Below, piece by piece: positions 12,578 to 25,600 of a DNA stretch of 64,000 bases. Numbering within the stretch: position 1 is the first letter of the stretch; each line of letters opens with the position of its first letter. The notes below the pieces were generated by a model. That model made no database searches, was not told where the DNA came from, and saw nothing but the letters and a program-made list of their open reading frames with translations. A program made the translations under genes and the position numbers. Source of the DNA: Bilabrum cf. latius (lineage: Eukaryota; Bigyra: Bicosoecida; Bigyra; Bicosoecida); the NCBI GenBank assembly GCA_965178125.1, contig OZ237750.1, positions 186,001 to 250,000 of the forward strand, read 5' to 3'.

Positions 12578-12852
12578 ACTCAACAGGTGAAGCAGGGGCG
12601 GGGGCAAGGGCAGGGCAGCGATCGCTCGTCGGCCTGTCGGTGGCAGAGGTGGGCGCAGCCGAAGCGCTTGCCCAGCCCGGAGTGAGCATCGTCGCGGAGT
12701 ACCACCGGCCGGAATCGAAGCATGGATGCTCCAAATCGGGCGAAATGCCGTCTTCTGCTGCCAGCGCGGGCGGACATGGTAGTACTACCAGCCTGAGTAC
12801 TAGTAGCCAGGGAGCAGATGCAGGTGCCCTGCCTGCAGGGGGCAGGGGGTGA
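11644..12852 (+). CDS. Abitram (FAM206/Simiate) family protein
   Basis: Homologue of Abitram, a small eukaryotic protein with a lipoyl/single-hybrid-like fold reported in nuclear and actin-linked roles. Two family blocks are visible: VVASHSNGVSLVLLGAGHPL near residue 30 (family pattern HSNR.CV..L...HP) and, about 180 residues in, LTPLCRIVCRSGAVY then GRLVERNTRL and a glycine-tryptophan ending GLGWLVLVVRR. A TAG at 11914-11916 lies between the blocks and joins them in frame as Gln. The C-terminal ~170 residues are a low-complexity tail with a poly-Ser run, much longer than the animal protein. Stop is TGA. ATG at 11644 is chosen because the conserved region starts soon after. Confidence 0.75.
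12525..12576 (+). repeat. TCCTCG hexanucleotide microsatellite (poly-Ser)
   Basis: About eight tandem copies of a TCC-TCG unit inside the tail of the Abitram homologue, encoding an uninterrupted serine run. Confidence 0.9.
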
Positions 12853-13018
12853 CACGTCCACGGGACAGGCGACAGGGCGAGAGGACTTGAGCGGTGAATC
12901 AGGTGGTCATGGGGTTGCTTCGGATGTGACGTAAGTAACTTGCACTGGCTTAAGCGGCAAACTGAATGTGGCCGACTCGATTTCTAGGACGAGGATATTG
13001 ACCTGTAGTATGCCTCAG

Positions 13019-13436
13019 TCACGAACCGCCTGCCCCTCCTGCTGCAGCGCCATCACCCTCCCCAACTGATCCAAACGGCGTAATTTCTGGCTTCTCGCCC
13101 GATAAGGTAAAGTAGACGACCGAATCGTCCTCTATTTCGTGGTCTGCGATGGTGGCAGCATCCGGAAGTTCAGTTTCCTTGTCCTCTTTTGTTAATGTTA
13201 TCTCGTCTGCCTTGTGGTCAGTAAGCTCAGCAACCTGTGGTGCAAGCATGACAAGCAACGCAACGGGGCTGCAGACACAGTAACTAGCAGCGAGAATTGG
13301 GCTTCTTGGTCCTGCTTGCGGCTTGGCTTCTCACTTTGGCACGGATTTTCCCAAAACTGTCAGAATCCTACACTAGCAAGAATATTGTTTCATCCTATCG
13401 TTTGAGCCTAATTGACTTGACTACATTCAGCGCCAT
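13019..13436 (-). CDS. Elongin-B-like small ubiquitin-fold protein
   Basis: A 105-aa ubiquitin-like protein seen only with splicing and UAG=Gln. Exon 1 is 13335..13436 (ATG at 13436), intron 13235..13334 (GTGAGA donor, CCACAG acceptor), exon 2 is 13019..13234 with TGA stop. Exon 1 reads IRLKR(Q)DETIFLLV(Q)DSDSF, with TAGs at 13395 and 13368 as Gln; this is the beta-hairpin and turn of a ubiquitin fold with the KR..TIFL pattern of Elongin B. Exon 2 continues with a helix (KVAELTDHKADEI) and LPDAATIADHEIEDDSVVYF, the usual last turn and strand. Elongin B partners Elongin C in cullin ligases and elongation. Another ubiquitin-like family is possible. Confidence 0.65.
13235..13334 (-). other. Intron of the Elongin-B-like gene
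   Basis: Phase-0 intron with donor GTGAGA and acceptor CCACAG. It joins IRAK to VAELTD, completing the helix of the ubiquitin fold. Confidence 0.7.
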
Positions 13437-13552
13437 GGAAACAGAGCTACTTTGTTAAATTAAATCTGTTGCACTTGCGCAATTAAACCTTACTTTCAAG
13501 GGAAATCTGATTTTATTGTTTGGCCGATAGCCATATCTTTCTTGCCAATACC

Positions 13553-15657
13553 ATGCTGGCAACGCTCGCAGTTTTGGTGGCATTAAGTGCCAGTGCATAT
13601 GGTGAAGTCTCTCGAGCGGCTGAGATCCGCAGACTGAGAGACATGGTAGCACAGGCCAAATCCAGCGGGGCGCAACCGATGGATGCCGTGAAGGCTGCCC
13701 TTGCCTCCAGGCTTCCTCACCCGAAGACACTGATCGGGGATGGGTCCACCACTGCTTCCACAAAGTACGGAACAATGGTTGGCTCCCTGTCCGACAAGAA
13801 CAAGACCAAGAACTTCTTGGGTGTGCCTTTTGCGAAGCCGCCCACCGGTCCACTAAGGTGGCGTTCGCCCCAGAACATCACAGCGTTCCCTCAGTCGCCG
13901 TACGAGGCAACCTGGTTCAAAGATCCTTGCCCATAGAACTCGAATGCATTCGTGTTCGCGGCAACCCCGAGCGAGGACTGCCTGTACATGAACGTGAGAC
14001 CCAGTGCGAACAACTTCACATCGTCCCAGAGTTTCTACCACAGAAATTGATGACCGTGCTAAGAGTTCGCGGCTTATCTATATCAACAGGTTGATGTTTC
14101 GATTGTCTGTATCATCGCAGATCTTTGCCCCCAACAAGTCCCCGCCGCCAGGTGGATTCCCTGTCATGATTTTCTTCTATGGGGGCTCATGGGACACTGG
14201 CGCAGCGTCCTTCCCTCTCTACTGGGGAGACGACGATGAGAGCCTGGTCGATGACGTCATCATCGCGTGAGTACGCATGAATGCATCGCTTGCGATCCGC
14301 CTACACGAGACCCCGATGCTTGCTGCCAAGTCGTTCGAGAAGCTCCGATCGCCCCCTGCACCGCTCCCTGACGAAGAGCTCTTTGTTCTGATACTCATCA
14401 CACCGCTCCCCGAAAATCTGATCACACCACAGCACCGCCAACTACCGCCTCAACGAGTTCGGCTTCTTGGGCTCGGCCCAGCTGCAGAGCGAGTCTCCCG
14501 ACGGCTCCACGGGCAACTTCGGGCTGCAGGACCAGAGGGAGGCCATGAGGGTGCTCCGGGAAATCGCCCCTGCCATCGGCGGGGACGTGTCTCGCTTCAC
14601 GATCTTTGGGGAGAGTGCGGGGGCGGGGAGCGTGTCGAACCACCTGATCAACAAGCGGTCCTGGGGCCTGTACAACCGGGCCATCGCGGAGAGCGGGCCA
14701 GAGGCGCAGTGGATCGCGCAGCCGTTCGAGTACGCGCAGGCCAAGTTCGACCACATGGCGCACAACCTGGGCTGCAACAAGTCGGATTCGTCCGAAGATG
14801 GGGCGGGACACGTGGAGTCCACCCCAGCCGAGGTGATCGCGTGCATGCGCAGCAAGAACATGTCCGAGATCCAGGCAGCGGAGCATGGGCTCGTGGGCGG
14901 CCTCGTGCAGTGGTCCCCCGTGGTGGACGGCGTGGAGCTGGACGACCTGCCATTCCGGATCGCCCAGCGCGGCGGCATGAACCCGGACGCGGACGTGCTG
15001 TTCGGATCCAACGCCGACGAGGGGACTCTCTTCGTGCGGCACATCAGCCACGACATCACTGATGCGGAGTACAAGACCTACCTGAACCAGCAGCTGGGCG
15101 ATGAGGTCGGCAAGCTGACGTACGTCAAGTACCCCCCTTCCGATTACAAGGATCCATGGTGGGCAGCGACCCACGTACTCGGCGATGGGCAGATGTCCTG
15201 CGCCGCTCGCAGGTCGGTTCGCTGGGCCAACGTAGCGTACCAGAACGCGGGCACGAGCTCCAAGAGCTTCTTGTATTTCTTCCAGCACCCGTGGCTGGTG
15301 ATCGACCTGGTGCAGGCCGTGGACCCCAACGAGAGGCTGGGCGTGTGCCACGGGAGCGAGCTGCTGGGCGTGTTTGACCTGACCATCGGCATGTGGGATG
15401 ACGCGGAGAAGGAGCTGGGCAAGAGCTTCGTGAGGTACTGGACGAATTTTGCGACCAACGGGGTGCCATCTTCGGAGGGTGATCCGGCGTGGCCGGCTTA
15501 CACGAACGCGACCGACGTGGCGATGCAGCTGGACGTTGGCGCCAACCTGACCACTGTGACTGGGCTGAAGAAGGACAAGTGCGACTTCTGGGACCAGCAC
15601 ATGTTCGTGCCGTGGCCCGCCGTGTTTGGCAACCTGACGACCGCGCCGTACAACTGA
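13553..15657 (+). CDS. Secreted type-B carboxylesterase, copy A
   Basis: Alpha/beta-hydrolase of the carboxylesterase/cholinesterase family, 603 aa. Exons 13553..13993, 14121..14266 and 14433..15657; introns start GTGAGA and GTGAGT. ATG at 13553 opens a signal peptide (MLATLAVLVALSASAYG), so the enzyme is likely secreted. Exon 1 ends with FLGVPFAKPP, LRW, DPCP(Q) and SEDCLYMN; the TAG at 13934 falls on the Gln of the family CPQ motif. Exon 2 carries PVMIFFYGGSW (oxyanion region). Exon 3 has the nucleophile elbow FGESAGAGS, SNADEGTLF with the acid residue, and CHGSELLGVF with the catalytic His. Stop is TGA. The substrate is unknown. Copy B lies at 27920..29955 on the other strand. Confidence 0.9.
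13994..14120 (+). other. Intron 1 of carboxylesterase A
   Basis: Phase-0 intron: donor GTGAGACC after SEDCLYMN and acceptor ATCGCAG before IFAPNK. Same position as intron 1 of copy B. Confidence 0.85.
14267..14432 (+). other. Intron 2 of carboxylesterase A
   Basis: Donor GTGAGTAC and acceptor CACAG. Joining GC|C restores VIIATANYRLNEFGF, the usual strand before the nucleophile elbow. Confidence 0.85.
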
Positions 15658-16689
15658 TCGGAATCGATGAAAGATCGGATCTAACAAAATGGAGCGTTCG
15701 TGTTCGGTTCTTCAAGGAGGGCGCCTCTGCAAGGCCGGGGCGACATCTTGGGGATCAGACTAACGCAGTTGCGAAATGCAGGTATTATTTGAGTCCATTG
15801 AACAATTGTTCTCGTTGTCGTATCAAGCGAATTATCTTGAAGCATATGATCAGGATGCACACAGAATCCGGACCCTGTAAGTTTGGGTATTGACCTGAAT
15901 TTGATGCTATGAATCTGAGATGTAGGTATACCCGCATTGTTCTAGAGTGCTTATCAAGCCCGAGCTCAACCATCCACCGGGTCAGCAGCCCGAGCAGCTT
16001 CGCACCCAGACAATTTAGGCGCCATGCCCAGATCTATCTACTTTCGACCTAAGCTGGTTAGCATTAATCGTATTACTTGGATCAGTATGTCTCGATGATC
16101 GACGTATCCGGATGGTCATCTCTACCGTCCGAAATGCGCTGTCCCGGATTTCTCAACTTTTCACCCCCGGGGCCCCTGTCCCGGATCGAGGCGGTCGCAC
16201 CTTGAGGTCGCCGGGGAGCACCTTTCCCTGAGCCTACGTCAGGCCCCGGTGCAAAGTTGTGTTGAAATATCGCAACAGCTTTAGGTGGCCTAATTTCAGT
16301 TACCAAGTGTAGTTCTCCTCTACATCTCAAATGGCACGCTGCTCCCTTCATGAAGTCTGCGGCAGCAGTGTATCGTGCGATGGCGCGAGAACCTGGTCTC
16401 GAACTTCAGCCCATTCAGCAAAAGATTCTCGAAGCAGGTATTAGCTACAGTATGAACTGCCCATTATTGCTACATTAAATGTCGTTCTCGTGCTTTCGGT
16501 CGAGCTAGGTGCAGCTCAAAGGCATTCAACGCCAGCAGTCACAAACTTGATGAGTGAGAAATGCTGTGGCACACCATTTTCCACCCAAGCAAGGCAGTGC
16601 TCTAGTATCGTTGCGACCCGCGATCGAGTCCCCTAATCCATTAGTATCCATACAAATGTGATCATTCCGCAGCAGTGGCAGATCCAGCC
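15658..16689. other. Intergenic region, may hold 5' exon(s) of the giant receptor
   Basis: About 1 kb with no convincing complete gene. The receptor that follows needs a signal peptide and none is at its first in-frame ATG. Near 16460-16520 one frame encodes a hydrophobic run (PIIATLNVVLVLSVELGAA) that could be a signal-peptide exon, and an acceptor-like TTCCGCAG lies at about 16665-16672. This is inference only. Confidence 0.35.
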
Positions 16690-19600
16690 ATGGGGGCGCA
16701 GCTGTCCAGCGGCGCGCCCAATCCACAGCAACGCAATCAGGATGATGCGACTAAATACGTTGGCGGACAACAATCAGCCAGGCGACTTTCATCAGGGTAG
16801 TGGCCTGATCCAGACGTGGAAAGTGCCACCAACGCCGACTACTTCGTCGATCCCGCCCAAGTCTCCAGCGGCTGGGAGCTCGGCACAGAGTCGTACACCG
16901 TTGGTGGCACAGTGTACGACAGCGCAGAAGCCGCGTCGGTGGGTTCAAATCGAACAATCTAGCTCGAGCAGCTGCAGTGCGCCTCCTCCTGGGCCCGGCT
17001 CCCCATGGGCTACCTCGAAGGAAACGTCATGGCGGTGCTCTCGTACAACGCCAGCACAGCGCCCTCCTCACAGGAAGCTGAGGAATTGCACATGATGATC
17101 ATTGCTGGCAACAATGTATCGGCGAGTGCACAGGCGATCATTCCGAGCCATAACCGCCAGGTGGTCCTTGCAGCGACCGGTCTGGACGGCTCCGTCAAGG
17201 TTGACTTGCTGGTGCGGTTCTATCCACGCAACGCGAACGTGTACGGGTGCTCCGGGTTTGCTCCCCACCAGCTGCTGGGGGCACGACAGACGCCTGGTGT
17301 GTCATGCGGCGGCTTGAGCGAGTCGCGATGCGCGCTGGCATCGAGTGGCCACACGAGGGCTTCCGTACGGGTGGCTAGCATCGCTGGAGTGGTGGAGAGT
17401 CCAGCCCAGCTCAAGTCCGTTACCCTTGCAAAAGATCAATGGGACCAGCTCGTGTACCATTTGGATGGAGGCAACTGCCCCGATCCTGTGCAGTGCGTCG
17501 TGGGGGCAGAGGTATACGGAGCCCCATGCACCGAGATCTTCGCTGCGCCTGGGGGCATGGTCGGCTGTCGCGTGACCGGACCGGACCTTTCGCTTGTTGG
17601 ATCAAAGACAGGAGCGATGCTCACAAGGCGACGAGGAACAGGGCCGCACCAGACTGCCACGCTGGGAGGATCGGACACTGCACCCCGTGGTGAGTTCAGA
17701 GTGGAATCGAGCAACAAAGTGTCCTCGGCTAGCGGCAGCTTCGCTGGCCGTGTGCATACCGGTGATTGGTTTGGGTTCGACGTCGCGTTCCTGGGGGACT
17801 TGGCTGGTGACGGAACGACGGCAATCGCAGTTGGAGCCAGGGGAGACAACGAAGGCGGTAGTTTACTAGGGTCTGTTTGGATCCTCTTCCTGAGTGCGAC
17901 TTCGGGCGAGGTGGTAAGGCATCAGCACATTTCGAAGACGAGCGGGGGGTTTAACTTCAACTTGAGACTTTGGGAGTTCTTTGGATCCACTGTTTCAGCG
18001 CTTGGTGACTGGGACGGGGATGGGGTTGTGGACATTGCGATCGGGCACTCGGGAGATGACACCGGGCCGGGCGCCGACGTAGGATCGGTATGGATCACGC
18101 GCCTGAAGAGAGACGGGAGCGTCAAAGCAGCCACAAAGATCCACTCCGGCACATCAGGGTTCTCTGGAAATGGTCTTGGAGACGCGAATGGCTTTGGATT
18201 CTCTTCGAGTTTCATACGGGCGTCACGAGGCGGCGGCGAGGAGGAGGCGCTGCTGGCAGTTGGCGCTTTCAGATACAGGGTTGGAGCCTGGGTCGGCGCC
18301 GTGTTTGTGCTGTCCGTCAACTCTGATTGCACGGTGAAGCAGTACACGAGGATCACGTCGAACTCTGGGGGGTTCGTAGGGTCTTTGCCTACCAATGGTG
18401 AGTTTGGCACCTCGGTGACGTGGGTTGGTGACCTTGACTAGGACGGCACGGTTGATCTTGCAGTCGGGCAGGCGAAGGCAAGCGGCGGAGGTAGGATATG
18501 GGTTCTTCTGCTGAATGATGATGGCACTGTTAGATCACAGCAGCCGATATCTGGCACGCAAGGAGGGCTAGGCGCGACTTTCGACCCGGTGAGCTTTGGG
18601 TCATGGCTTGGGGCCTCCGTGGCGCCACTTGGTGACTGGGACGGCGATGGCGTCCCAGATCTGGCTGTGGGGCTTCGCGGATACAAGAACACGAACGGTG
18701 ACTAGAACGCAGGTGCAGTTGCCGCTCTCTTACTTCGCAATGACGGGACTGCCAAATCATTCCAGATCGTTTCCGAATCCGAAGGTGGGGGGATCGGCGG
18801 TTCGCTCAGCAGCGGTGACAATTTCGGATATGCAATGGAGTCTGCGATTGATCCAGAATCCAATCGGGCCTCCCAGCTTCTGGTCTCAGCTTCCCATGAT
18901 GATGATGGCTGCACAGACTGCGGGGCTGCTTGGGTGCTGAATCTTGTGGGTAGTACCAGCTCGAGCTCAAGCACGATCGAGGTGCCAATCGAGGTGCGGA
19001 CCACGTCAGCGGTGCCACTTCCAACCAACGCGTCGATTAATGCGACCCAGCCATCATCGTTGGCAGTACTTGGTCAAATGTTTGTGTATGTAGCGAATGC
19101 ATCTGCTCGGCACATGCAGTCTCCCACCAGAGGAGGCGACAATGCCACCGGGGCTTTCGAGTGGATGGCACGAGGCACGTTCACCGCGATGAGAGGCGAG
19201 CACTTGATGCCCTCGGCCTAGCATACCCCAGCCATGCAGGCTCCCGCAGACTTCCATATTGTTGGAAGCTCTATGTGCTCCCTCGGCTCCCAAGGTGCAG
19301 CTGATGGCGCCATCGAGCTGCTGGTGGGAGATGCGCTGGACGGCAAACTGCATGTCCTAACGGTAGCGACGATGGTGGATCGAACCCCATTCGACAAACC
19401 CAAGGAGGCATTGCCTGTGTCAGTCCGAGTCAACAGTACTGTGGCATCTGGGATAGCATCCATCGGGGCTGACGTTTCGTATCTTGGCCGCGGTCTGCTC
19501 GGGCGCGGTGTTCTGCACGACCCGGTCATTGCGGCCGGGGCCCCTCTGCTCGGTGAGGTGATCATCATGGAGCTGTCCAAGGACAAGCAGTCGGGCGCAT

Positions 19601-22600
19601 GGACAAGTCGGGCGATCGTATCGATTCAGTCACCTTCTGAGTCTATGCGAGGCCATGCAGACAGCTTCGGGGCAGCGTGCGAGTATCTCGGTCCGCTGAA
19701 CGCACAGACGGAATCGACGGCCAGTGCCCAGCACGAGGTGTCTATGGTGGTCGGAGCTCCTGACTGGTCCGATAGTAGGCAAGGCGGTCGCAGGTATGGC
19801 GCCATTGTGCTCGTGCACCTTGCAGCTCGACAGCAAGGCGAGCACGAGCCTCGGGTGCTGCTGCGTGTGACCGACCAGGTGCTGATATCTCCTGCTCGAA
19901 TGCCGCTGAGATTGAACGGCCATTGGCCCGCACAATTCAAGGAATCCCACTTTGGGGCGTCACTGGAGCTGCTCGGCTTCCGCGCCAATCGCACGGTGGA
20001 GCTATACGTGGGAGCACCTGGATTCAACGGCACGGCCGGGGCAGTCGTGCTTCTATAGCTCGACCTAGATGGCTCCGCTGGGCCCAACGCCAACGCGTCA
20101 GCAAGTGCATCGCACATTATACGGCATGGAACTATCATAGATGCCAGCTAGGACGCAGAGCGGGGTGCGCCCTTTTCATCAGGCGTGGGGCCTGGTTGCC
20201 GCCTCGGTGCGGCATTGGTGTCTACCTCCAGCACAACGAGGATGCTAGCGGACCAACGGGTGCACCTGCTCGCAGCAGCACCAGGATGCAGTGGGCCGGG
20301 GCTAGTGCGGCTTCAGACGTCCACTGAAGGCCTGTTTGCAAGGCCTCCATGGAAACTTGATCCGTATGACGAGCAGGTCGGTGCAAATGAATGCAACACG
20401 ACTGCCCAGATCTGCTCAAACTTGATTGACAGCATTTACGGCCAAGATGCGTCATCTCTATCATCGGAGAATGCGTCGATTCTCGGCACTACAGAGAGTT
20501 ATCAGGCGTCCGATCGCATCGCGGATCAGACGTGGAACGGTGAGGCGCTGATCAGGCATGCCTCCATTGCGGGCTGCTTGCTGTCGCAGGGCCAGTACGG
20601 AGCACAGGCCCCGGCTCTTCAAACGGGCCAGGATGCAAGGAACGCAACAGTCCTCTGGACAGGACCTGCCGATAGGTGCGCTGCAGTGGTCACCGGATCG
20701 AGAGACTCTGGCATAGCAGTGGAGCTGCACGGCATGCTGCCTGGCCCTCGCCCTTCAGAGCTGGGCAGGGCACAGGAGACAGGGCACGTCTGGGTGAGTG
20801 GCGTGAGGTGTCCCACTGCGGCCATCCACCGATCGCAGAACAGAACCACACTTGTCTGTACGCCCGAGCGGCCGCTGTTGCCTGGGTTGGCGAGTGTTGT
20901 TGTGCAGATGCACAACACGTCTGAGGTGCAGTCGCCGTCCTCGCCATCTGCATGCGAGGAGACTCTTCGCAGAGCTGCCTTGGAGTCACGCCAGGGCAGC
21001 AATGCTTCATCCAAAGTAGTGAACAATGCCACCTTGTGCATCGCAGTGGGACTGCAGGGTCCACTGCAGCTTGTGGCCAGTCAGCGATGGGAGCAGCGCA
21101 TCGGTGCGGGCGGGTAGCTCACTGCAGTCGCATCGGGCGAGGGTTGGTATGATGGCCTGCCCGGGCCGGACTCTGCCATTTTCTGGGAGCATTCCAGATA
21201 TGCTGGGCAAGACGCGGACCATGGATCTACATGGGATGCAGTGGAGATCAACTCGACCGCAAGCGAACCTTGGGGTCAGCAGCTGTGGGGGCGCATCGGT
21301 CCGTACCCCTGCTCGGGTGGGCTTCAGGTGCAGACACAAGGCAGCGAGTTGGTGTGTAGGGCTCCACAAGAAGCTGTAGCAGGCCCGTTGGCTATGAGCG
21401 TGGGCCTGCCAGGTCTCCAATGGCTCGAGTCGTCTTGGGTTGCTGTTATGGATGCGTCCTCAGCCAATGCTACTGCAGCTGTAGTAGACCCTGCATGGGT
21501 CACGCTGCCGGCTCCAGAGCTGCAGTAGGTGACGCCAGCGCAGGTGAACATTGCAGATATGATTCAGAGCTATGACAGCGGCTTGCGAACACATGTATCA
21601 TTGTTGAAGGGAGACAGGATCGTGACGCCAAGCATGCAGCTCAACGTTGAGCAAGTCTGGCTTGGCGGGCAGCTGTGTGACCCACTCGAGGTATTCTCTC
21701 GCACTGAGCTGCGATGCTTCGTGCAGGCGCACCGCATGGTCACTAGTGAAGTGGCTGTGGTGCCCAGAAGGCATGGACTAGTCCATGACGCGCTTGAGGA
21801 CAGCGCGATGGCTCGAGCCAGTGAAGCTGGGCAGGAGTGGCGGCAACTTGCAGGAGCTTCGATGGAGCAGCTCGGGCCACGTGTCAGGGTGGCAAGGGTA
21901 AACGCAACTGCACCGCTGCCATGGTCGTCAACAGACATCATGATGCTGATAGATCCCACGGTCATTGGGGCCACACCAGCGGTTGTAGAGCCTGGTGGGG
22001 GCAGGCCAGTGCAGCTGATCGGGAGACAGCTGGGTGCTGCAGGTGGCCGTCACATCGCGAGCATAGATGTGGACGGCTACAACTGCACGATGGTAGCGCC
22101 ACTTTCTGATTTCGTTGTTCGCTGCACCTTGCCGGCCACCATGGGTAGCCTTGGTGTCGTAAGGCTGCATACCCGTTGGGGGAGGACATACTCTAGCGCA
22201 CCCGGCATTCTACAGTTTGTCGCCCCGGAGGTCGTCAGTGTGCGCGTATATCCGGTGCAAGTGACCAACATGCTTGGGATGCAGTACAACATGAGCATCC
22301 ATGGAAAGAACTTTGGCATCGCCCGCAACGAGAACGGTACCGATATCCAGGTGACCGCCTCTGGATCTGCTTGCCCTCGGGTGCGAGTGTTGAACGACAC
22401 CTTCATGGAATGCATTGGATTGGAGCCTCCATGGACGCCTGGAGACAACAGCGTCCGCCTGATGCTGGACGGCAGGGCAACCGTCGCACCCGACGCATTC
22501 CAGTTCCAGCAGAGGGTCGAAGTTTCGGCAATCAGCCCGGCCATCGTCACAGGGCAGGGTGGCTGGATAGAGATCGAAGGTCAGGGCCTGGGCATGCATG

Positions 22601-25600
22601 GCGATGACATTCAGCAGGTGCTGGCTGGTCCGTACGAGTGCATGCAGGTCACAGTGGTTGTACCGTCTACAAAGCTCCGCTGCCAGCTCTCCCCCGGTGT
22701 GGGCAGGGGCCACAAAGTCCAAGTAATCACGGCCCGAAACGGCAAGAACACCGTCCAATCGGCACCGCAGCTGAGCTATGCTGCACCATCGATCGTCTCG
22801 ACTTCGTTGCTGCGGGCTCACAGCAACTACAGCGGGCGGTGGTACAACCAGAGCTTCCCGCGTGCAGTGGCCTACTTGGGAGAGACGCAGCTTCAGCTGG
22901 AGCTGCAAGTGTCGAATGCCGGCTGGGACGTCGGCCAGCTTGACACTATCTCTGACCCCAACGACACAGTGAGCAATGGGCAAGTTAGGCTCGTCGGTCC
23001 GGGGTGGGTCGAGTGGTGCCGGAATGTGACCATTAGTCTGGCTCAAGTGGCTGCAGGAAATGCGAGCGCTTCCATGACAAGCCGGATCCAATGCACCATT
23101 CCCAGTGTTGACGCCGCATGTGCAGCCATGAAGTCGAATGCAGCTGTACTGCAGGTAGCAGACATATCCTTTAGCGTGGCTGGGCAGCCGGTGTCGAGGA
23201 GTGTACAGATCGCCAGACCGCAGGAGCTTCTGGTCTCTCCTGCAGTTGCCGGTGGAGCAATCGTTCTGTCGGGATTTCCAACGGTCGATCTCGTGACCCC
23301 CCAAGTGTTTCACACGAACGGAACCGCAGGCGCAGTGAACGGGAGGGCAGCCCTGCGAGCACAGGCAGCTCTCTAGTCTGATCAGTCCCCGGCCAAAGAG
23401 CTCGAGCAACTGTTGCAGATCACCGGTGCTAGCAATAGCGTGACTGTACAGCCACGAGACAGATCGATCGTGGTGGCTCGCGGCAATGTCCAGTCAGTTG
23501 CTCCGACCCTGATGGGTGCGCCTGCTGCAGCCGGGCTCCTGCAGATTCGCGGCGAGGGCTTCGGCGCAGGTCCTTGGGCAATCCATCGAGTGGAGGTCGG
23601 TGAGGCGGTATCCAGGCTGGTGATCTGGGTGTCTGACACTCAGTTGCTCGTGTACTGCGAGCCGGGGATAGGCGTTGATGTGAGTGTCAACGTTGTCACG
23701 TTGGGTGGTGCGTTGCATGATTGGGTCACAGCTGCTGACTAGAGCTCTGGGTCGGCCACCGGTGCCGTGTTGGTGGGCTTCAAGCGACCCACAATCAGCT
23801 ACGAGCGCCCGGTGGTGGACTGGATCTATCCAGAGTACAGCCTCACTGGACCTGCAGTGCAGGCTCAATTCTCCATCCACGGCTCGCACTTTGGCACCAA
23901 ACAAGAAGATATAGACGGTGTTCGAGTCGGCGGATAGCCTTGCCAAGAGGTGACACTAGTGTCTAGCACTGAGATCCGCTGCTCTGGAGTCAGCGGGGCC
24001 CGCTGGCCTGAGGGCAGACTGGTTGAAGTGCAGGTGGCTGACCAGCTGAGTCCGGTGAACCGGCTCTTCGCACCCATGGACGCTCCGGTGGTACTGACGG
24101 TGTCACCCCTGGTCGCCGCAAGTGGAGAGCGTCTGGCAATCACGGGACAGAGCTTTGGGTAGAAGACATCGGACGTAGCACGAGTGCAGCTTGGACAGTA
24201 CGAGTGCCTCAACGTGGTCTTGCGTGGCACGGCCTTGCTGGAGTGCACTGTCCCGCAACTACCAGTGGACAGGGCTGATGGCCTGCGAGTGGTCGTGCAT
24301 CAAGCCGGTGGGCTGTCCAGCGATCCACGCGACGCCCCCGAATTCACCTATGGGCTTATCGGAGACGTTTGGCCGGATGCACCTGGCAGGATACAGGCAT
24401 GGCGGGAGCGGAACGATCGCATTGAGGTGCGGTGGGTATTCCCAGACCCTACCCTGGTGGCGCAAGCACGGATCATGGGCGTGGAACCTCTCGATGGTTT
24501 CGAGATATAGACCGCCAGAGTCGTTGACGTCATGGGTGCTGGGTAGGGCTTGACACAAGGAAGTAGTGATAGCCAAAATGGTTTGAACGCCTCAGAGGTG
24601 TAGGCGCAGGCCTCAGACTCGCAGACGGCGATATTCGGCGTGAACTTGCCTGACGTCACCGTGCATTCCGCTGCCGATTCCACATTGGCCGTCATGCGGG
24701 CCAATGTCCCCGCACTTGACTCGCGACCAGTCCGCATCCGAATTCGATCCGTGAATGCTGCTGGTCAAGGCCCATTCTCAGAGTGGACCTAGGGCATACC
24801 GTCAGCGTGCTCAAAAAGCGAGTTCCTTACGACGCACCTGTAGGAGGGCGAGTGGGACTGCAGGGCATGCGATCCAGAGACTACCATGTGTGATGGTGCC
24901 TCGACCTTCACGATTGCTGCAGCACCAGGGTTCCAGAGGTTGCCTTGGGTCCCAGGTCGCGCCGCCTTCGCCAGGTGCATGCGTCCCGAGTCATGCCTCT
25001 CTCTGGGTCACACGCTGCAGCATACCCACGAGATGCCTGCAATAACTGGGACTGGGATGGTGCAGGGCAACCGTAGGCTTGGCACGGTGGACTCTGGGAC
25101 TATCGAGAGTATTTATGCGAACGATAAGCCCCCGCAGTCGGTTGCGATTCAGCAGGCAAACATGATTCGAGGTGCGGCATCGGAGCTCGCCACCAACCTC
25201 AGTATCGTGGAAGTCATCAACCACGGTGCGCCCACTTGGATCGGTGAAATATGCTCGGAAGGCTATACTGGGCTACTTTGCACGCGATGCAAGCCCGGGT
25301 TCACGCAGTGGGGTGCATTTGAGTGCAGAAAATGCCGCTCAGGCGGAAGCAACGTTGCCATCGCGGTGTCTCTGACGGTCCTGCTGCTGACCATCACGGT
25401 GGGCCTCGTGCTGTCGGGGTTGCGAAAAGGGGCACTGGCTGCGGAAAGAGCCAAGCAGCAAGAAATCAGCCAGAATTCGCCTGCGTCCACATCTCAGATA
25501 GATGCTCCGAGCTTAGTGCGGCACAACCCAATGATGGTGTAGGGCGCAGCTATCAAGACATCGAAGTCTGGTTCACAGCTGGGCGTGCGACCTGTAACAT

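Noticed and set aside
14422-15687. Leftward 421-aa frame opposite carboxylesterase exon 3 (and its twin at 27842..29155)
   Set aside because: Antisense shadow; it is conserved between the two loci only because exon 3 itself is.
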